Shown: piece after piece, positions 36,885 to 45,592 of the stretch
How positions within the stretch are numbered: the first letter of the stretch is position 1
Layout: each line of letters begins with the position of its first letter
Source: an uncultured Sphingomonadaceae bacterium
GTDB lineage: Bacteria > Pseudomonadota > Alphaproteobacteria > Sphingomonadales > Sphingomonadaceae
DNA length: 64,000 nucleotides
Reading direction: 5' to 3'
Assembly: GCA_947258815.1 (NCBI GenBank)
Contig: CAMYJW010000015.1
Location: forward strand, 1-64,000
Notes under the pieces: generated by a model
Seen by the model: only the letters and a program-made list of their open reading frames with translations
The model's database searches: none
Told to the model about the DNA's origin: nothing
Translations under genes and position numbers: made by a program

Positions 36885-38819
36885 TCAGCCCTCTTTGCGC
36901 CGTGCAGAGTAAACCTTGCGCAACAGCCAGATAAAGCCCGCGCTAGCCGCGACCCAACCCAGCAAAACTATCCAGCCGCGATACTGCCGGAAGAACTGGG
37001 TTAGCGAAAAGCTCTCCGGGTAGTTGATTTGGACCAGTTCGTCGCGCGTGGTGGAAAACGCGAGCCGGATACCATCTTCGGCAACGAATGCCACGTCCCC
37101 TGACGCGAGGCGTAAATCTTCAGGCAATTGTGTTAGCTGACTAAAATCCCGTCCAGGCCGAATCCAAAGTACAGACCTGGCGCCATCATAAACCAACTGC
37201 GCGATCGTCAAATCAACAACGCTGGAGGCAGAAAGTATGGTTTCGCCCTCACGGTCCCTAATCAGCACCTTGCCTTTATCAAAACGTACCGCCGGACTCG
37301 TTCCTGGCGGTGGTGCATCGGCGACATGGACATACGATCCCGATTGCGGAATCTCGTCATAGGTCACAGAGACTGGCGCGGTATCGCCAAGGAGTCCTGA
37401 CAACAGGCGGCTTGTTGCCGGCACAAGTCGGGCTCCATTCTCCAGATTGACGGTAACGCCGCTCGTAAAGACCGGGGCAAGTTCGTGAAAGTCTCGCGGT
37501 TCGGGCGCATCGATGAACGTAAACCGGCTAGATGGTAGCAGCTGGGCATCGTAGCTCTGCGGGGCATTGATGCAATCGCCGCCCTTAGGAACGCGCGTTA
37601 CGGTCACGTCCAGTCGGTTATCCTGGCCAACCAATCCATCGGGAATTGAGAAGCTGAGCCGGTTACGTTGTCCAGTTTCGGCTTCGATGCTTCCTAGGAG
37701 CAGGCCGTTCATTGTGACGGAGATTACCGGATCAATGTCGCCGCCATCATCCGCGACAGCAACGTCCAGTTCAACCCTGCCAAGTGTCTTGCCAGCCGGG
37801 AATCGTGTTGCCGGAATGCCTGCTGTCCATATTCCGCGCTCCGAGATGCGCTTGACGGACGTATCGGCACCCACGGCTGGGAAGCCCAAGGATACCCTGT
37901 CCTCGCCAATCTGCTGTCGTTGCGGAGTTGAATAGCCCGTTCCGTCCAAAAGCGAACGGGTTTGCGAATTGAGCACCCTTGCCGCCTTTGCCGGATCAGC
38001 ACCACCAACTTCAAGAATGGGCATTGTGCTGCCAGACAAGGCAACTGCCGGTGCGTTCCGGCCCACAAACTTCACCGTTGTCTGTTGCCACTGATCACCA
38101 GATGCAGCTCCATCAGCGAAGTGGGCCAGCGCATTGTCGGCTGCCAATGTGAAGGCGGCAGCCGATTGTTTGGGATCGAGGCTATCCGTCCAGAGGATCT
38201 CTGTCGCTCGCGGGAGATTTGCCATTGTGATCGCATTTCTGTCCAACGACAGCGCCAACCCGCTTTCGGGCTCGATACGAAGATAGGCACCGGCAACCCT
38301 TTGATCGACGCACCGCTGCTCGGTGATCGCGCCGGAATAACCAATCGTCAGCTTCACGAATCCGTTTTTGATGTCCTTAGCAGTGATGGGAACATCGAAC
38401 GTACCTGCGTCTTTCATGTCCAGTTGGACCGTTTCGGCTACGCGATCGGCAACTTTAATTTCGAGCACCCGACGAGCTTCGAAAGCCGAAGCCGTCTGAA
38501 ACTTGAGAGCAAACGTCATGTCGCTGGTTAAGGATGCGCCAGCCACCGGCAAGAACAGTTCCTGGGTACCGTTCAACCCCTCAAAGACAAGACCCTCAGA
38601 CCAACCTAGTTCGGCAAGGCTGACAAAGCGGGGAACTTTGAGCGACTGTCTATTGGATGTTGGCGCTGACTGGATTGCCGGCTCATTTCGCGTCGAGCCA
38701 ATCGCGAGCGCGTCTTGTGCGTTTGGTGCCGCTTCGAGCCAGCCGCCAGCGACAATAAGCGCAACCAACGCCGCGCCTATTGTTGTAGTGCCTTTTAAGC
38801 TGACTGAAATTGCGTCCAT
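36885..38819 (-). CDS. BcsB-like periplasmic subunit of polysaccharide synthase
   Basis: 644 residues. A signal anchor (ISVSLKGTTTIGAALVALIV) leads to a large periplasmic region with repeated carbohydrate-binding and ferredoxin-like beta sandwiches. Landmarks are VISVTMNGLLLGSIEAETG and NRLDVTVTRVPKGGDC, typical of the BcsB family that guides nascent cellulose. One membrane helix near the C-terminus (GWIVLLGWVAASAGFIWLL) would dock against the synthase encoded 4 bases downstream. The ATG at 38819 follows ggggcggag. It is the first gene of the operon reading down to 31735. No BcsC, BcsZ or BcsD homologue is seen, so the product may not be cellulose. Confidence 0.85.
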   Translation of the reverse strand: MDAISVSLKGTTTIGAALVALIVAGGWLEAAPNAQDALAIGSTRNEPAIQSAPTSNRQSLKVPRFVSLAELGWSEGLVFEGLNGTQELFLPVAGASLTSDMTFALKFQTASAFEARRVLEIKVADRVAETVQLDMKDAGTFDVPITAKDIKNGFVKLTIGYSGAITEQRCVDQRVAGAYLRIEPESGLALSLDRNAITMANLPRATEILWTDSLDPKQSAAAFTLAADNALAHFADGAASGDQWQQTTVKFVGRNAPAVALSGSTMPILEVGGADPAKAARVLNSQTRSLLDGTGYSTPQRQQIGEDRVSLGFPAVGADTSVKRISERGIWTAGIPATRFPAGKTLGRVELDVAVADDGGDIDPVISVTMNGLLLGSIEAETGQRNRLSFSIPDGLVGQDNRLDVTVTRVPKGGDCINAPQSYDAQLLPSSRFTFIDAPEPRDFHELAPVFTSGVTVNLENGARLVPATSRLLSGLLGDTAPVSVTYDEIPQSGSYVHVADAPPPGTSPAVRFDKGKVLIRDREGETILSASSVVDLTIAQLVYDGARSVLWIRPGRDFSQLTQLPEDLRLASGDVAFVAEDGIRLAFSTTRDELVQINYPESFSLTQFFRQYRGWIVLLGWVAASAGFIWLLRKVYSARRKEG

Positions 38820-38991
38820 TCTCCGCCCCTTACCCGAAACCCGGATGTGCAATGAGTGTTGTAAATCGTTATGGTTAACGACTTCTTTCTGCTGGCCGAA
38901 AAGGTTGAGAAAGCGCGAGCCGTTAGTGGGAATTTCGGCGTAGACCCTTATCGCAATTAGGCTCAGGACTCACTGACCACAGCCAGAAGAG

Positions 38992-39490
38992 TGGACTTGT
39001 ACCGGTTTTGCGCCGGTCACTTGAGAGTTTAACACTCGATCAAGGAGACCGACGAGATGAAGAAGCATACCGAGGAGTTCAGGCAAGAGGCGGTGCGGAT
39101 TGCACTGACCAGTGGGTTGTTGCGCCGGCGTGTGGCAGCTGACCTGGGGATTGGCCTGTCGACGCTGGGCAAGTGGGTATCTAAATATCGGCCGCAGGGT
39201 TTGAGCGCACGACCAGAAGCCGATCTGGCGAAGGAGAATGAACGCCTTCGCCTTGAGAACCGCGTGCTTAAGGAGGAGCGGGACATCCTAAAAAAGGCCA
39301 CGCAGTTCTTCGCGAGCCAGCGGCCATGAGGTTCGCTTTTGTGGAGAGCTGGCGGCATCTATGGGCAGTGGAACTGATCTGCCGTGTGATGCAAGTGTCG
39401 ACGCGCGGCTATCGTTCCTGGCGGTCCAGGCCGATGAGTGAGCGAAGCCGCACAGACATGAAATTGCTGGCACATATCTCCAAGCAGCGA
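38992..39490 (+). mobile_element. Truncated IS3-family element (orfA intact, orfB broken)
   Basis: orfA (39057-39329) encodes 90 residues, MKKHTEEFRQEAVRIALTS to DILKKATQFFASQRP, a complete OrfA of the ISL3/IS51-type IS3 subgroup with its helix-turn-helix (VAADLGIGLSTLGKWVSKY). orfB begins at 39326 (MRFAFVESWRHLWAVELIC) but after about 55 residues the frame enters IS630-type sequence. The left boundary near 38992 is a guess from the start of a hairpin-rich leader. Confidence 0.75.
39057..39329 (+). CDS. IS3-family transposase OrfA
   Basis: 90-residue OrfA with an N-terminal helix-turn-helix and a C-terminal leucine-zipper-like stretch (LRLENRVLKEERDILKKA). A good ribosome site (aaggag) precedes the ATG. 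It has lost its functional partner because orfB is truncated, so it is probably inert. Confidence 0.85.
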   Translation: MKKHTEEFRQEAVRIALTSGLLRRRVAADLGIGLSTLGKWVSKYRPQGLSARPEADLAKENERLRLENRVLKEERDILKKATQFFASQRP

Positions 39491-39499
39491 GCGGTGACA

Positions 39500-39790
39500 A
39501 CGTGGTCGCTCCGTGTCGAAGTGCGAGCGGCGGACAAGTGGGCTTCGGGCCGCGGGCGCATCGAAGCAGTGGGCGCAACGCTGCATTTCCTCCCACTCTA
39601 CAGCCCGGATTTCAATCCGATTGTGAAAGCTTCTCCGGCGTCAACGCCCCCCTGCGCTCGGCAGGCGATCGGATCGTGGATAGCCTTTCGGACCCGATCG
39701 GCATTCTGGTTGGCATCTTCCAATCCGGAGAATATGCCAATTGCTTTGGTTCATGGGGAGAGGAACCGCAGTAATCGAAAGCCTCTGCAC
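39500..39790 (+). mobile_element. IS630-family transposase C-terminal remnant
   Basis: Frame 39326-39865 contains IEAVGATLHFLPLYSPDFNPI, the IS630/Tc1 signature around the last catalytic acidic residue. The following part continues in another frame (APLRSAGDRIVDSL, FQSGEYANCFGSWG), matching the usual C-terminal end with several substitutions. The remnant is therefore frameshifted and joined directly to the broken IS3 orfB. Confidence 0.6.
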
Positions 39791-39866
39791 TGCTACCAGT
39801 ATCAGAAGCTCGCTAAGCTGATGGTGCAAAAACCTGGTCGCTCTTGCGCATTCTGGGCCAGATGAG

Positions 39867-40223
39867 GAGTTCGCCTCAAGACTCCATGGGCATCAATTGT
39901 ACTTGGAGGAAAATTGGAGCGTTACGTCAGCCAGCCTATTGTCAAAACCATGCGTATCAAATAACAAAGGCTTGGCAGCCTAAGGCGAGCTCATTTTTGG
40001 GAATTAAGGTTGATTTGGGTTAGTACCATGGATGTACCTCACTACATCGCTTCGTTCTATCGTCGGATCTGGAAATGCACCACCTACTTTGGTTCGTGCG
40101 GAAACGATCCCGTAGGATGAGAAAAAGCCCTATGCCGAGGAAACCGGAGCGCAACTTTGGCTGTCGCGTACCCTGTAATCGTGGCAGTATTCAGGCCGCA
40201 GCCGCTAAGTTGGTGCTTCACCC
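39867..40223. other. Intergenic stretch with no gene seen
   Basis: About 360 bases of mixed composition with no open frame of credible length and no family pattern. It must carry the promoter of the desaturase gene at 40224 if that gene is expressed on its own. Confidence 0.5.
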
Positions 40224-41219
40224 TTGAGGATCGAAGTCTCACCTCACGAAGGCTTTGTCATTTCCGATGCGCCGCCGCCACACCGGGCGAGGGCGCAACA
40301 GGTTCTGGCTGCTCGTCCAGAGCTGGGAGAGCTGTCCGATCGCAATCTGGGAACGTTCGGTTGGACGGTCGCGCTTGTCGTCATCCAGCTTGCGATAACC
40401 ATAGTGCTGGTCCTTTGGAGCGCGCCATGGTGGGCCATCGTACTAGTCGCATGGGGTGTCGGTGCGTTCATCAACCATGCTTTGTTTGTGCTCATCCACG
40501 AGTACGCGCATGAGCTTGTATTCCGGTCGCCTGATGCCAACCGGCTTGGAGCTATATTCGCTAACATCGCCATCGTTTATCCCGCTGCGATTGGTTTTCG
40601 AAACTTCCATTTGCTGCACCACCGCCATTTGGGTGTGCCTGGCCTGGACCCCGACGTGCCGAGCGAGCGTGAAGCGCGGTGGATCGGCAATAGCCGATGG
40701 AAGAAGGCGCTATGGGTGGGGATGTTTTGGGTTGTCCAGGGGATTACACGGCCAATGGGCGTGAAGTCACAGCGCATGATCGAGCCTTGGGCAGTCTTCA
40801 ATGGAATATGCATGACAGCCGCGATGGCCCCATTTGTCTGGTTTTTCGGCTGGTGGGTGCCTGCCTACCTTTTCCTAAGCACCGCTTTCGCTTTGGGGCT
40901 TCACCCTCTCGGCGCTCGCTGGTTTCAGGAGCACTTCGTATTCAGTCCGGGTCAGGAAACCTATTCCTATTACGGTCCGCTAAACCGTCTCTGTTTCAAC
41001 ATGGGCTATCACAACGAGCACCATGACTTTCCTTCAGTGCCCTGGAATCATTTGCCTGCCATCCGGGCCGCGGCACCTGAGGTCTATGACCGTCTCTATT
41101 ACCATTCTTCATGGACACGGCTCCTTGGCATCATTATCTTCGATCGCTCGTTCTTGCCCTACCGTCGAGTGACGAGGAAGCCCAAGGACACGGACAACCC
41201 CAATTTTCCCCTAGCTTGA
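40224..41219 (+). CDS. Membrane fatty-acid/sphingolipid desaturase (DES1-like)
   Basis: 331-residue di-iron membrane desaturase. The N-terminal block HEGFVISDAPPPHRARAQQV (8-27), three His boxes (HEYAH 92-96, HLLHH 129-133, HNEHH 263-267) and the tail APEVYDRLYYHSSWTRLL resemble the eukaryotic sphingolipid delta-4 desaturase (DES1) family. These enzymes act on the long-chain base of ceramide. Substrate here is inferred. Four to five hydrophobic segments lie between the His boxes. The start is a TTG at 40224 with a poor ribosome site, and no in-frame ATG fits the conserved N-terminus. The stop overlaps convergently with that of the acyl carrier protein gene by 9 bases. Confidence 0.85.
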   Translation: MRIEVSPHEGFVISDAPPPHRARAQQVLAARPELGELSDRNLGTFGWTVALVVIQLAITIVLVLWSAPWWAIVLVAWGVGAFINHALFVLIHEYAHELVFRSPDANRLGAIFANIAIVYPAAIGFRNFHLLHHRHLGVPGLDPDVPSEREARWIGNSRWKKALWVGMFWVVQGITRPMGVKSQRMIEPWAVFNGICMTAAMAPFVWFFGWWVPAYLFLSTAFALGLHPLGARWFQEHFVFSPGQETYSYYGPLNRLCFNMGYHNEHHDFPSVPWNHLPAIRAAAPEVYDRLYYHSSWTRLLGIIIFDRSFLPYRRVTRKPKDTDNPNFPLA

Positions 41220-41507
41220 AGCTGCATCGCTTTCAGGGGCTGACTGTGACTGGCGCGCGAGGATTGCCTCAACCCGCTGGACGATATCACCTACGGTCGC
41301 ATCAGAGTACTCTTCCGGCTTCGCCGGATCGAACGGCAATTCAACATTCAACTGTTCCTCAATCTCGAAAACGATTTCAAGCATTGCGAGGGAGTCGAGG
41401 TCCAGTGTTTCGAGACGTGTGTCCATTCTCGCAGCCAAGTCGGAGACATCCGTCCCAATTTCACAATTCTCAGCTATAATCGAAATAACAGTTGCAGCGA
41501 CCTTCAT
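41211..41507 (-). CDS. Acyl carrier protein
   Basis: 98 residues with four-helix ACP pattern. The phosphopantetheine site is Ser39 in LDLDSLAMLE, and helix III follows at EIEEQLNVELPFD. Acidic overall, as expected. The ATG at 41507 is chosen because a clear ribosome site (ggag) lies 5 bases upstream and it fits normal ACP length, although the frame is open to 41618. It is not the housekeeping AcpP (sequence diverged), so it is probably dedicated to the ketoacyl synthase and acyltransferase encoded nearby. Confidence 0.9.
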   Translation of the reverse strand: MKVAATVISIIAENCEIGTDVSDLAARMDTRLETLDLDSLAMLEIVFEIEEQLNVELPFDPAKPEEYSDATVGDIVQRVEAILARQSQSAPESDAASS

Positions 41508-41553
41508 AAACACTCCAAAAGCACAAAATTCTGAAAAAAGAAACCGACAAGAG

Positions 41554-42717
41554 CTACCCGGCGCCATCGGCCGAAGATACCGGCAGCGTCCACATGCTGT
41601 GAACGAGACGGCGGGCATCCGGAGCCCAGGTTTCGATCATCCGATTGATCCGGCGGTTACTGCTAAGCGTCCATCCGACAATAAGCTTCTTTGCACGATA
41701 ACGCTCAGCAGCTGTCTTGCCGGTGTGGATCATCATTTCCACAACGCTCGCTGCTACGGCGCTGCCGTGAAGCTCGCTCGACAGGCCAAGAAGGAACACC
41801 CGGATGGAGTCAACCCTTCGGCGAACGAAGAAGCGCCAAAGTCGGGCAATGACATTTGCCAGACCCGGTTCGTCTCTTATCAATTCCTCGACATCGGGAG
41901 TGGCAATCGCAAGGCCAACGGGGCAGTCTCCCCGATATACGATCCACGAGAGGCCATCCCACAGCACGGGCCAGAACTCCCTGACAAGCATGTCAACATA
42001 TGAGATATCGACCGGAACAAAACCCCAATTGTCCTTCCAGCCGGAATTGATGACGTCGCGAATGGCCTCTCGCTGCTCGACTGTTACAGGGAGGCGAAGT
42101 GGGCGCATGCTCAGACCATACTTTTCGAAGGCGCGCAGGCCGATCGGTCGAAATGGCGTGTTTTCGACGTCGATTTCATAGGTGTAGAGTCGTTCTGCCA
42201 GTTCGAAGCCGAATTGCGACATGAGCTCCTTCCACTGTAGGGGATTCTTGGGCGTCATCATCCCCGGCGGGAAAGCTGGCTCTTCATGAAGAAGGCCGCA
42301 GCAATAATTGATCGTCGTCTCGAACGGTCCAACCAGCGTCAGGCACTCACGTTCTCGAGCAAGCTCAATTGCGTCATGCACCACCTTGTCAAACTGGTCC
42401 TGATTCGAAAACCCGAACAGGAACCCAAACAGCATGGGTTGCTCTGCTGTCGCCGCGAACCTACCTTCAGCAGCAGGCTTCGGGATTGCGGTCAGCATTC
42501 CGCATTGCGGTTGATCCGCACCATCGCCTAGCGTGACAAGACAATATGCAAGGTTCGCTTGCTCCGATCGAATGGCGCTTTCGATTCTGCTACGTTCTAT
42601 AAAACGCCCGAGCCACCCATTTGCGACAACGTGGGGATGGCTGCGACCGAGTATGTTGATGATCGTATCAATGTCCGTGTGTCGCTGGATCTCAGTGCCC
42701 GCGGAGGCTGCGCTCAT
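41554..42717 (-). CDS. GNAT-fold N-acyltransferase (YghO/bacterial ceramide synthase-like)
   Basis: 387-residue protein of the long GNAT family. A central motif LVGPFETTINYCCGLL with the following MMTPKNPLQWKELMSQFGFE corresponds to the GPFNxSxNxxxGLLxxGF and NPPYY blocks of YghO-like proteins. Bacterial ceramide synthases belong to this broad superfamily, which transfers an acyl group to a long-chain amine. The second half (VGLAIATPDVEELI, KLIVGWTLSSNRRINRMIE) fits the second GNAT lobe. The ATG at 42717 is preferred over a TTG two codons upstream. It overlaps the hydroxylase gene upstream, so the two are translationally linked. Exact substrate unknown. Confidence 0.7.
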   Translation of the reverse strand: MSAASAGTEIQRHTDIDTIINILGRSHPHVVANGWLGRFIERSRIESAIRSEQANLAYCLVTLGDGADQPQCGMLTAIPKPAAEGRFAATAEQPMLFGFLFGFSNQDQFDKVVHDAIELARERECLTLVGPFETTINYCCGLLHEEPAFPPGMMTPKNPLQWKELMSQFGFELAERLYTYEIDVENTPFRPIGLRAFEKYGLSMRPLRLPVTVEQREAIRDVINSGWKDNWGFVPVDISYVDMLVREFWPVLWDGLSWIVYRGDCPVGLAIATPDVEELIRDEPGLANVIARLWRFFVRRRVDSIRVFLLGLSSELHGSAVAASVVEMMIHTGKTAAERYRAKKLIVGWTLSSNRRINRMIETWAPDARRLVHSMWTLPVSSADGAG

Positions 42718-43402
42718 ACTCAATCCCGACTATCGGTTTGGACTGCGCCAAAGCGCCATCATAGCCTAGCGTCATCACCGAAGGTGAGCGCTTGGCATCG
42801 TTGGCGCGTTCAGCGTGGGTTCCCACAATGCGATCCATCAGTGAGGCGCAGATGCCGTAGTTCCGCTGCTCATTGTGGAAGTGATGCATCAGATGCAAGC
42901 GGCGGCGATCGAGGAAATACCGGCTCCTGAAGTCCGCGTTCTTATGCGACGCGTAATGGACCGGCTCGTAGGCAAAACCGAACAAGATCAGGACTATCGC
43001 GGCGCCTGGTATGATTGTTAGCGGGCCGAAGAGCAGCATGAACGGTGGGTTGGTGATCGCGATCAGAATCGGCCCACTGAGGGGGCTCGCCAAGATTACG
43101 TCTTCGCGATCCGGGACGCGGTGATGGGCATAGTGCATCCTGATCCAAATCCGGGCGAGCCAGCGGGAATCAAGATAAATCATCGAATGTAACGCAAAGC
43201 GATGCGCCAGATATTCGACTGGCAGGAACAATATGATACCGATCAGCAGGTAAAATCCGAGCCGCCAGAGTGGAAAGATGAGAAGAGACACGACGAGTAA
43301 ACATGCGATAACCACCGCGTAACACAGCAGAGCTCGGCGTAATCGAACAAAGCGCCACAGAATGGCCACGTCGTGACAGAACGCGACTGCTTGCCTAGTC
43401 AT
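42692..43402 (-). CDS. Fatty-acid hydroxylase/sterol desaturase superfamily protein
   Basis: 236-residue membrane di-iron enzyme with about four hydrophobic segments. Histidine motifs are EYLAHRFALH, MHYAHHR, EPVHYASH and LHLMHHFHNEQRNYG, the full set of the PF04116-type family. Members hydroxylate or desaturate fatty acyl chains, sterols, carotenoids or sphingolipids. Linkage to the acyltransferase (26-base overlap) and the ACP suggests an acyl or long-chain-base substrate. First gene of the three-gene minus-strand unit 43402-41211. Confidence 0.88.
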   Translation of the reverse strand: MTRQAVAFCHDVAILWRFVRLRRALLCYAVVIACLLVVSLLIFPLWRLGFYLLIGIILFLPVEYLAHRFALHSMIYLDSRWLARIWIRMHYAHHRVPDREDVILASPLSGPILIAITNPPFMLLFGPLTIIPGAAIVLILFGFAYEPVHYASHKNADFRSRYFLDRRRLHLMHHFHNEQRNYGICASLMDRIVGTHAERANDAKRSPSVMTLGYDGALAQSKPIVGIEYERSLRGH

Positions 43403-43731
43403 GCGCAGCGCGCCCTAGCGAAACCCCAAAAAATGCCATCATCTTCTTGGCTTGTCCAGTCCCCTGATTGCGTCCCAAATTATCGGATTAATATTCCGAA
43501 TCATATACTAGGGCCGACTTCTACGAAGGCCATATGGCTTTACTAGGAAGACATCAAGGGCGCCTATTGTGTTGAAATTTCGGGCAAGACTACTTCGCAG
43601 CACTTCTGACGTAATAATAACTCAATAAAGTTTTCACGCATGAATTATTATTGCGGAAAAATCCGGCATCGCCTTTTAATGTAACAGAGTAAATCGGCGA
43701 TCGGAATTTTTCAACACAATACGCCATAAAC
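43403..43731. other. AT-rich intergenic region
   Basis: Upstream region of the hydroxylase unit (minus strand) with no gene. It is clearly more AT-rich than the flanks and probably contains that unit's promoter. Its last 8 bases (43724-43731) are the left copy of the target duplication of the IS66-derived element. Confidence 0.55.
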
Positions 43732-44277
43732 GTAAGCGTGGCGTGGAAGCCGCCTTGCCTTTTGCCGGTTGGGTGGGCTGATTGCCGCTCTTTTGAGGAG
43801 CGGCCGGATGGACGATAGCGACGATCAGGAAGCGAGCAGTCATACGACCGGTCATATGAGTGATTGTATGACCGGTCGCGTTGAGATTGTGGGACGCGTG
43901 TTGGGGCGCAGGCGCTTGACGGTGGAGCAGAAGCTGGCGATCCTGCGGGACGCCTTTGGGCCGGATGGTTCGGTGCGATCGGCCTGCGAACATCATGCAG
44001 TCGGCAGCCTACGTTGCCGATGTCATCGAGAAGATCGCCGGAGACTGGCCCGCCTCGCGCTGGGATGATCTCCCGTGGAACTGGACAGCCGCAGCAACGC
44101 CAGTCAGCATGGCGGCATGACCGACTGGATCGCTCGCCTGCACATCGCGCTTGCCGATACCGACCCGCTCATTTGGCGCAGGGTGGAGGTGCCTGTCGAT
44201 GCAAAACGCCGCGCCGCAGGCAAAGCCTCGCAGGTCAGAAAATCACGCTGACAAGGTGGCCTCCACGCCTCGCTTAC
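43732..44277. mobile_element. IS66-derived mini-element, 546 bp, with 8-bp target duplication
   Basis: Terminal inverted repeats gtaagcgtggcgtggaagcc (43732-43751) and the reverse complement of 44258-44277 match at 18 of 20 positions. The 8-mer ccataaac flanks both ends (43724-43731 and 44278-44285), the target-duplication size of IS66 elements. Inside are three fused fragments: the start of an IS66 OrfA (EIVGRVLGRRRLTVEQKL, from about 43809), the last residues of the IS66 transposase (AYVADVIEKIAGDWPASRW to WNW, about 43998-44120), and the first residues of a pRiA4b ORF3-like protein (MTDWIARLHIALADTDPLI, from 44117). It cannot transpose alone. Confidence 0.9.
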
Positions 44278-44356
44278 CCATAAACTGGCCATCTTCGCCG
44301 AAGGTTATGGCAAGGACGCACCGCAGCCTGAAAACAGTATGGCACGCGTTGGGCAG

Positions 44357-45592
44357 TTAAGCGGCTGGATGCCGCGCGACAATGACGGCGTTAAGACCCC
44401 CGAATGCAAAACTATTGCACATCAGTAACTCAGCTGAGATCGGCTTGGCCTCAAGTGCAAGCGGTAGCTCGCATTCCGGATCGGCGCCGAGATGGTTCAG
44501 TACCGGCGGCGCGACTCCAGCGGAAAGCGCCTTTATCCCTAGCAGAAACTGCAGCGCTCCCGATGCGCCAATCAGGTGCCCGTGAGCCGATTTGGTGGCG
44601 ATTACGCTAGCCTGGTCAATTTGCGGACCGAAGACCGACCTAATGGCGGCCGCTTCGCATTTGTCATTTAGCGCCGTGCCGGTACCATGCGCCGAGATCA
44701 GGATTTCTTGGGAAGTTTGAACCTTGGCATCGGCCATTGCCATGGAAATAGCTCGTTCGATCATCTGCTGATTTGGCGCCGTCATCTGGCTGGCATCGGA
44801 GGTCGCGCCGTAGCCGGCCAATTCAGCTAAGATCGTCGCGCCACGTGATCGAGCATGCTCCTCGCTTTCCAGGACGAAAACCGCCGCGCCTTCGCCCAGA
44901 ACCATGCCTTTCCGGTCTACCGAGAAGGGGCGGCAAGTATCGGGCGCCAGCACCCCAAGAGATTTCCACGCGAACCAGGAACCAAGTGAGATGCAGGCTT
45001 CGGTCCCGCCCGCTATGGCCGCATCAACACGCCCCGCGCGGATCATGTGCATCGCCTCGCCCAGCGCGTGGGCTGAGGAAGCACAGGCACTCGACATGAC
45101 GAAGGTCGGACCGTGCAGACCAAGCATCATCGCAATGTGGCTTGCAGGCGCAGACATCATCGAAGAGGGGATCGTTTGGGGGTTGGTGCGGGGCGTCCTT
45201 CTCGCGTAGAGCCTCTCGTACGAGCGATCCAAGACCGCGTTTCCGTTGCTGCCGCAGCCAAGTATTACGGCTACGTTTTCTTTGGACGTTTCATCCAGTT
45301 CCAGACCGGACTGAGCAACCGCTTCATCGGCGGCGATCAAGGCAAACCTGGAGAAGGGGTCAAGGTTCCCGAGAAACTTGAGTTTGCGGTTCGGCATGGC
45401 CGCGGCGACAGTCTCGTCGTCGATCCACGCAGCCATGCCCTGTATCGCGAATTTCGGTTCATCTTTCCATACTTTGCGTTTGATGGGCCGGACCGCGCAG
45501 ACGCCGGCCAGGGTGCGCTGCCAGTTCTGCTCGGCCCCACTGTCGAGTCCGCTTATGCACCCCATTCCTGTTATGACGACTTTTTGGTTCAT
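44357..45592 (-). CDS. Beta-ketoacyl-ACP synthase (FabF/KAS II-like)
   Basis: 411-residue thiolase-fold condensing enzyme. The catalytic Cys170 lies in SSACASSAHALGEAM, His302 in ISAHGTGTALND, and Lys334/His339 in TKSAHGHLIGASG, so the C-H-H triad of a chain-elongating KAS is complete. It shows the FabF length and the GLDSGAEQNW start rather than the longer type I polyketide synthase layout. With the ACP at 41211 and the GNAT acyltransferase it could build or extend a special acyl chain. The IS66-derived element separates it from those genes. A ribosome site (aagga) precedes the ATG. Confidence 0.92.
   Translation of the reverse strand: MNQKVVITGMGCISGLDSGAEQNWQRTLAGVCAVRPIKRKVWKDEPKFAIQGMAAWIDDETVAAAMPNRKLKFLGNLDPFSRFALIAADEAVAQSGLELDETSKENVAVILGCGSNGNAVLDRSYERLYARRTPRTNPQTIPSSMMSAPASHIAMMLGLHGPTFVMSSACASSAHALGEAMHMIRAGRVDAAIAGGTEACISLGSWFAWKSLGVLAPDTCRPFSVDRKGMVLGEGAAVFVLESEEHARSRGATILAELAGYGATSDASQMTAPNQQMIERAISMAMADAKVQTSQEILISAHGTGTALNDKCEAAAIRSVFGPQIDQASVIATKSAHGHLIGASGALQFLLGIKALSAGVAPPVLNHLGADPECELPLALEAKPISAELLMCNSFAFGGLNAVIVARHPAA

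Noticed and set aside
34991..38819. Calling the GT2/BcsB pair cellulose synthase (bcsAB)
   Set aside because: The GT2 has no PilZ domain, carries an MshEN-type domain instead, and BcsC, BcsZ and BcsD are absent, so the product cannot be assumed to be cellulose.
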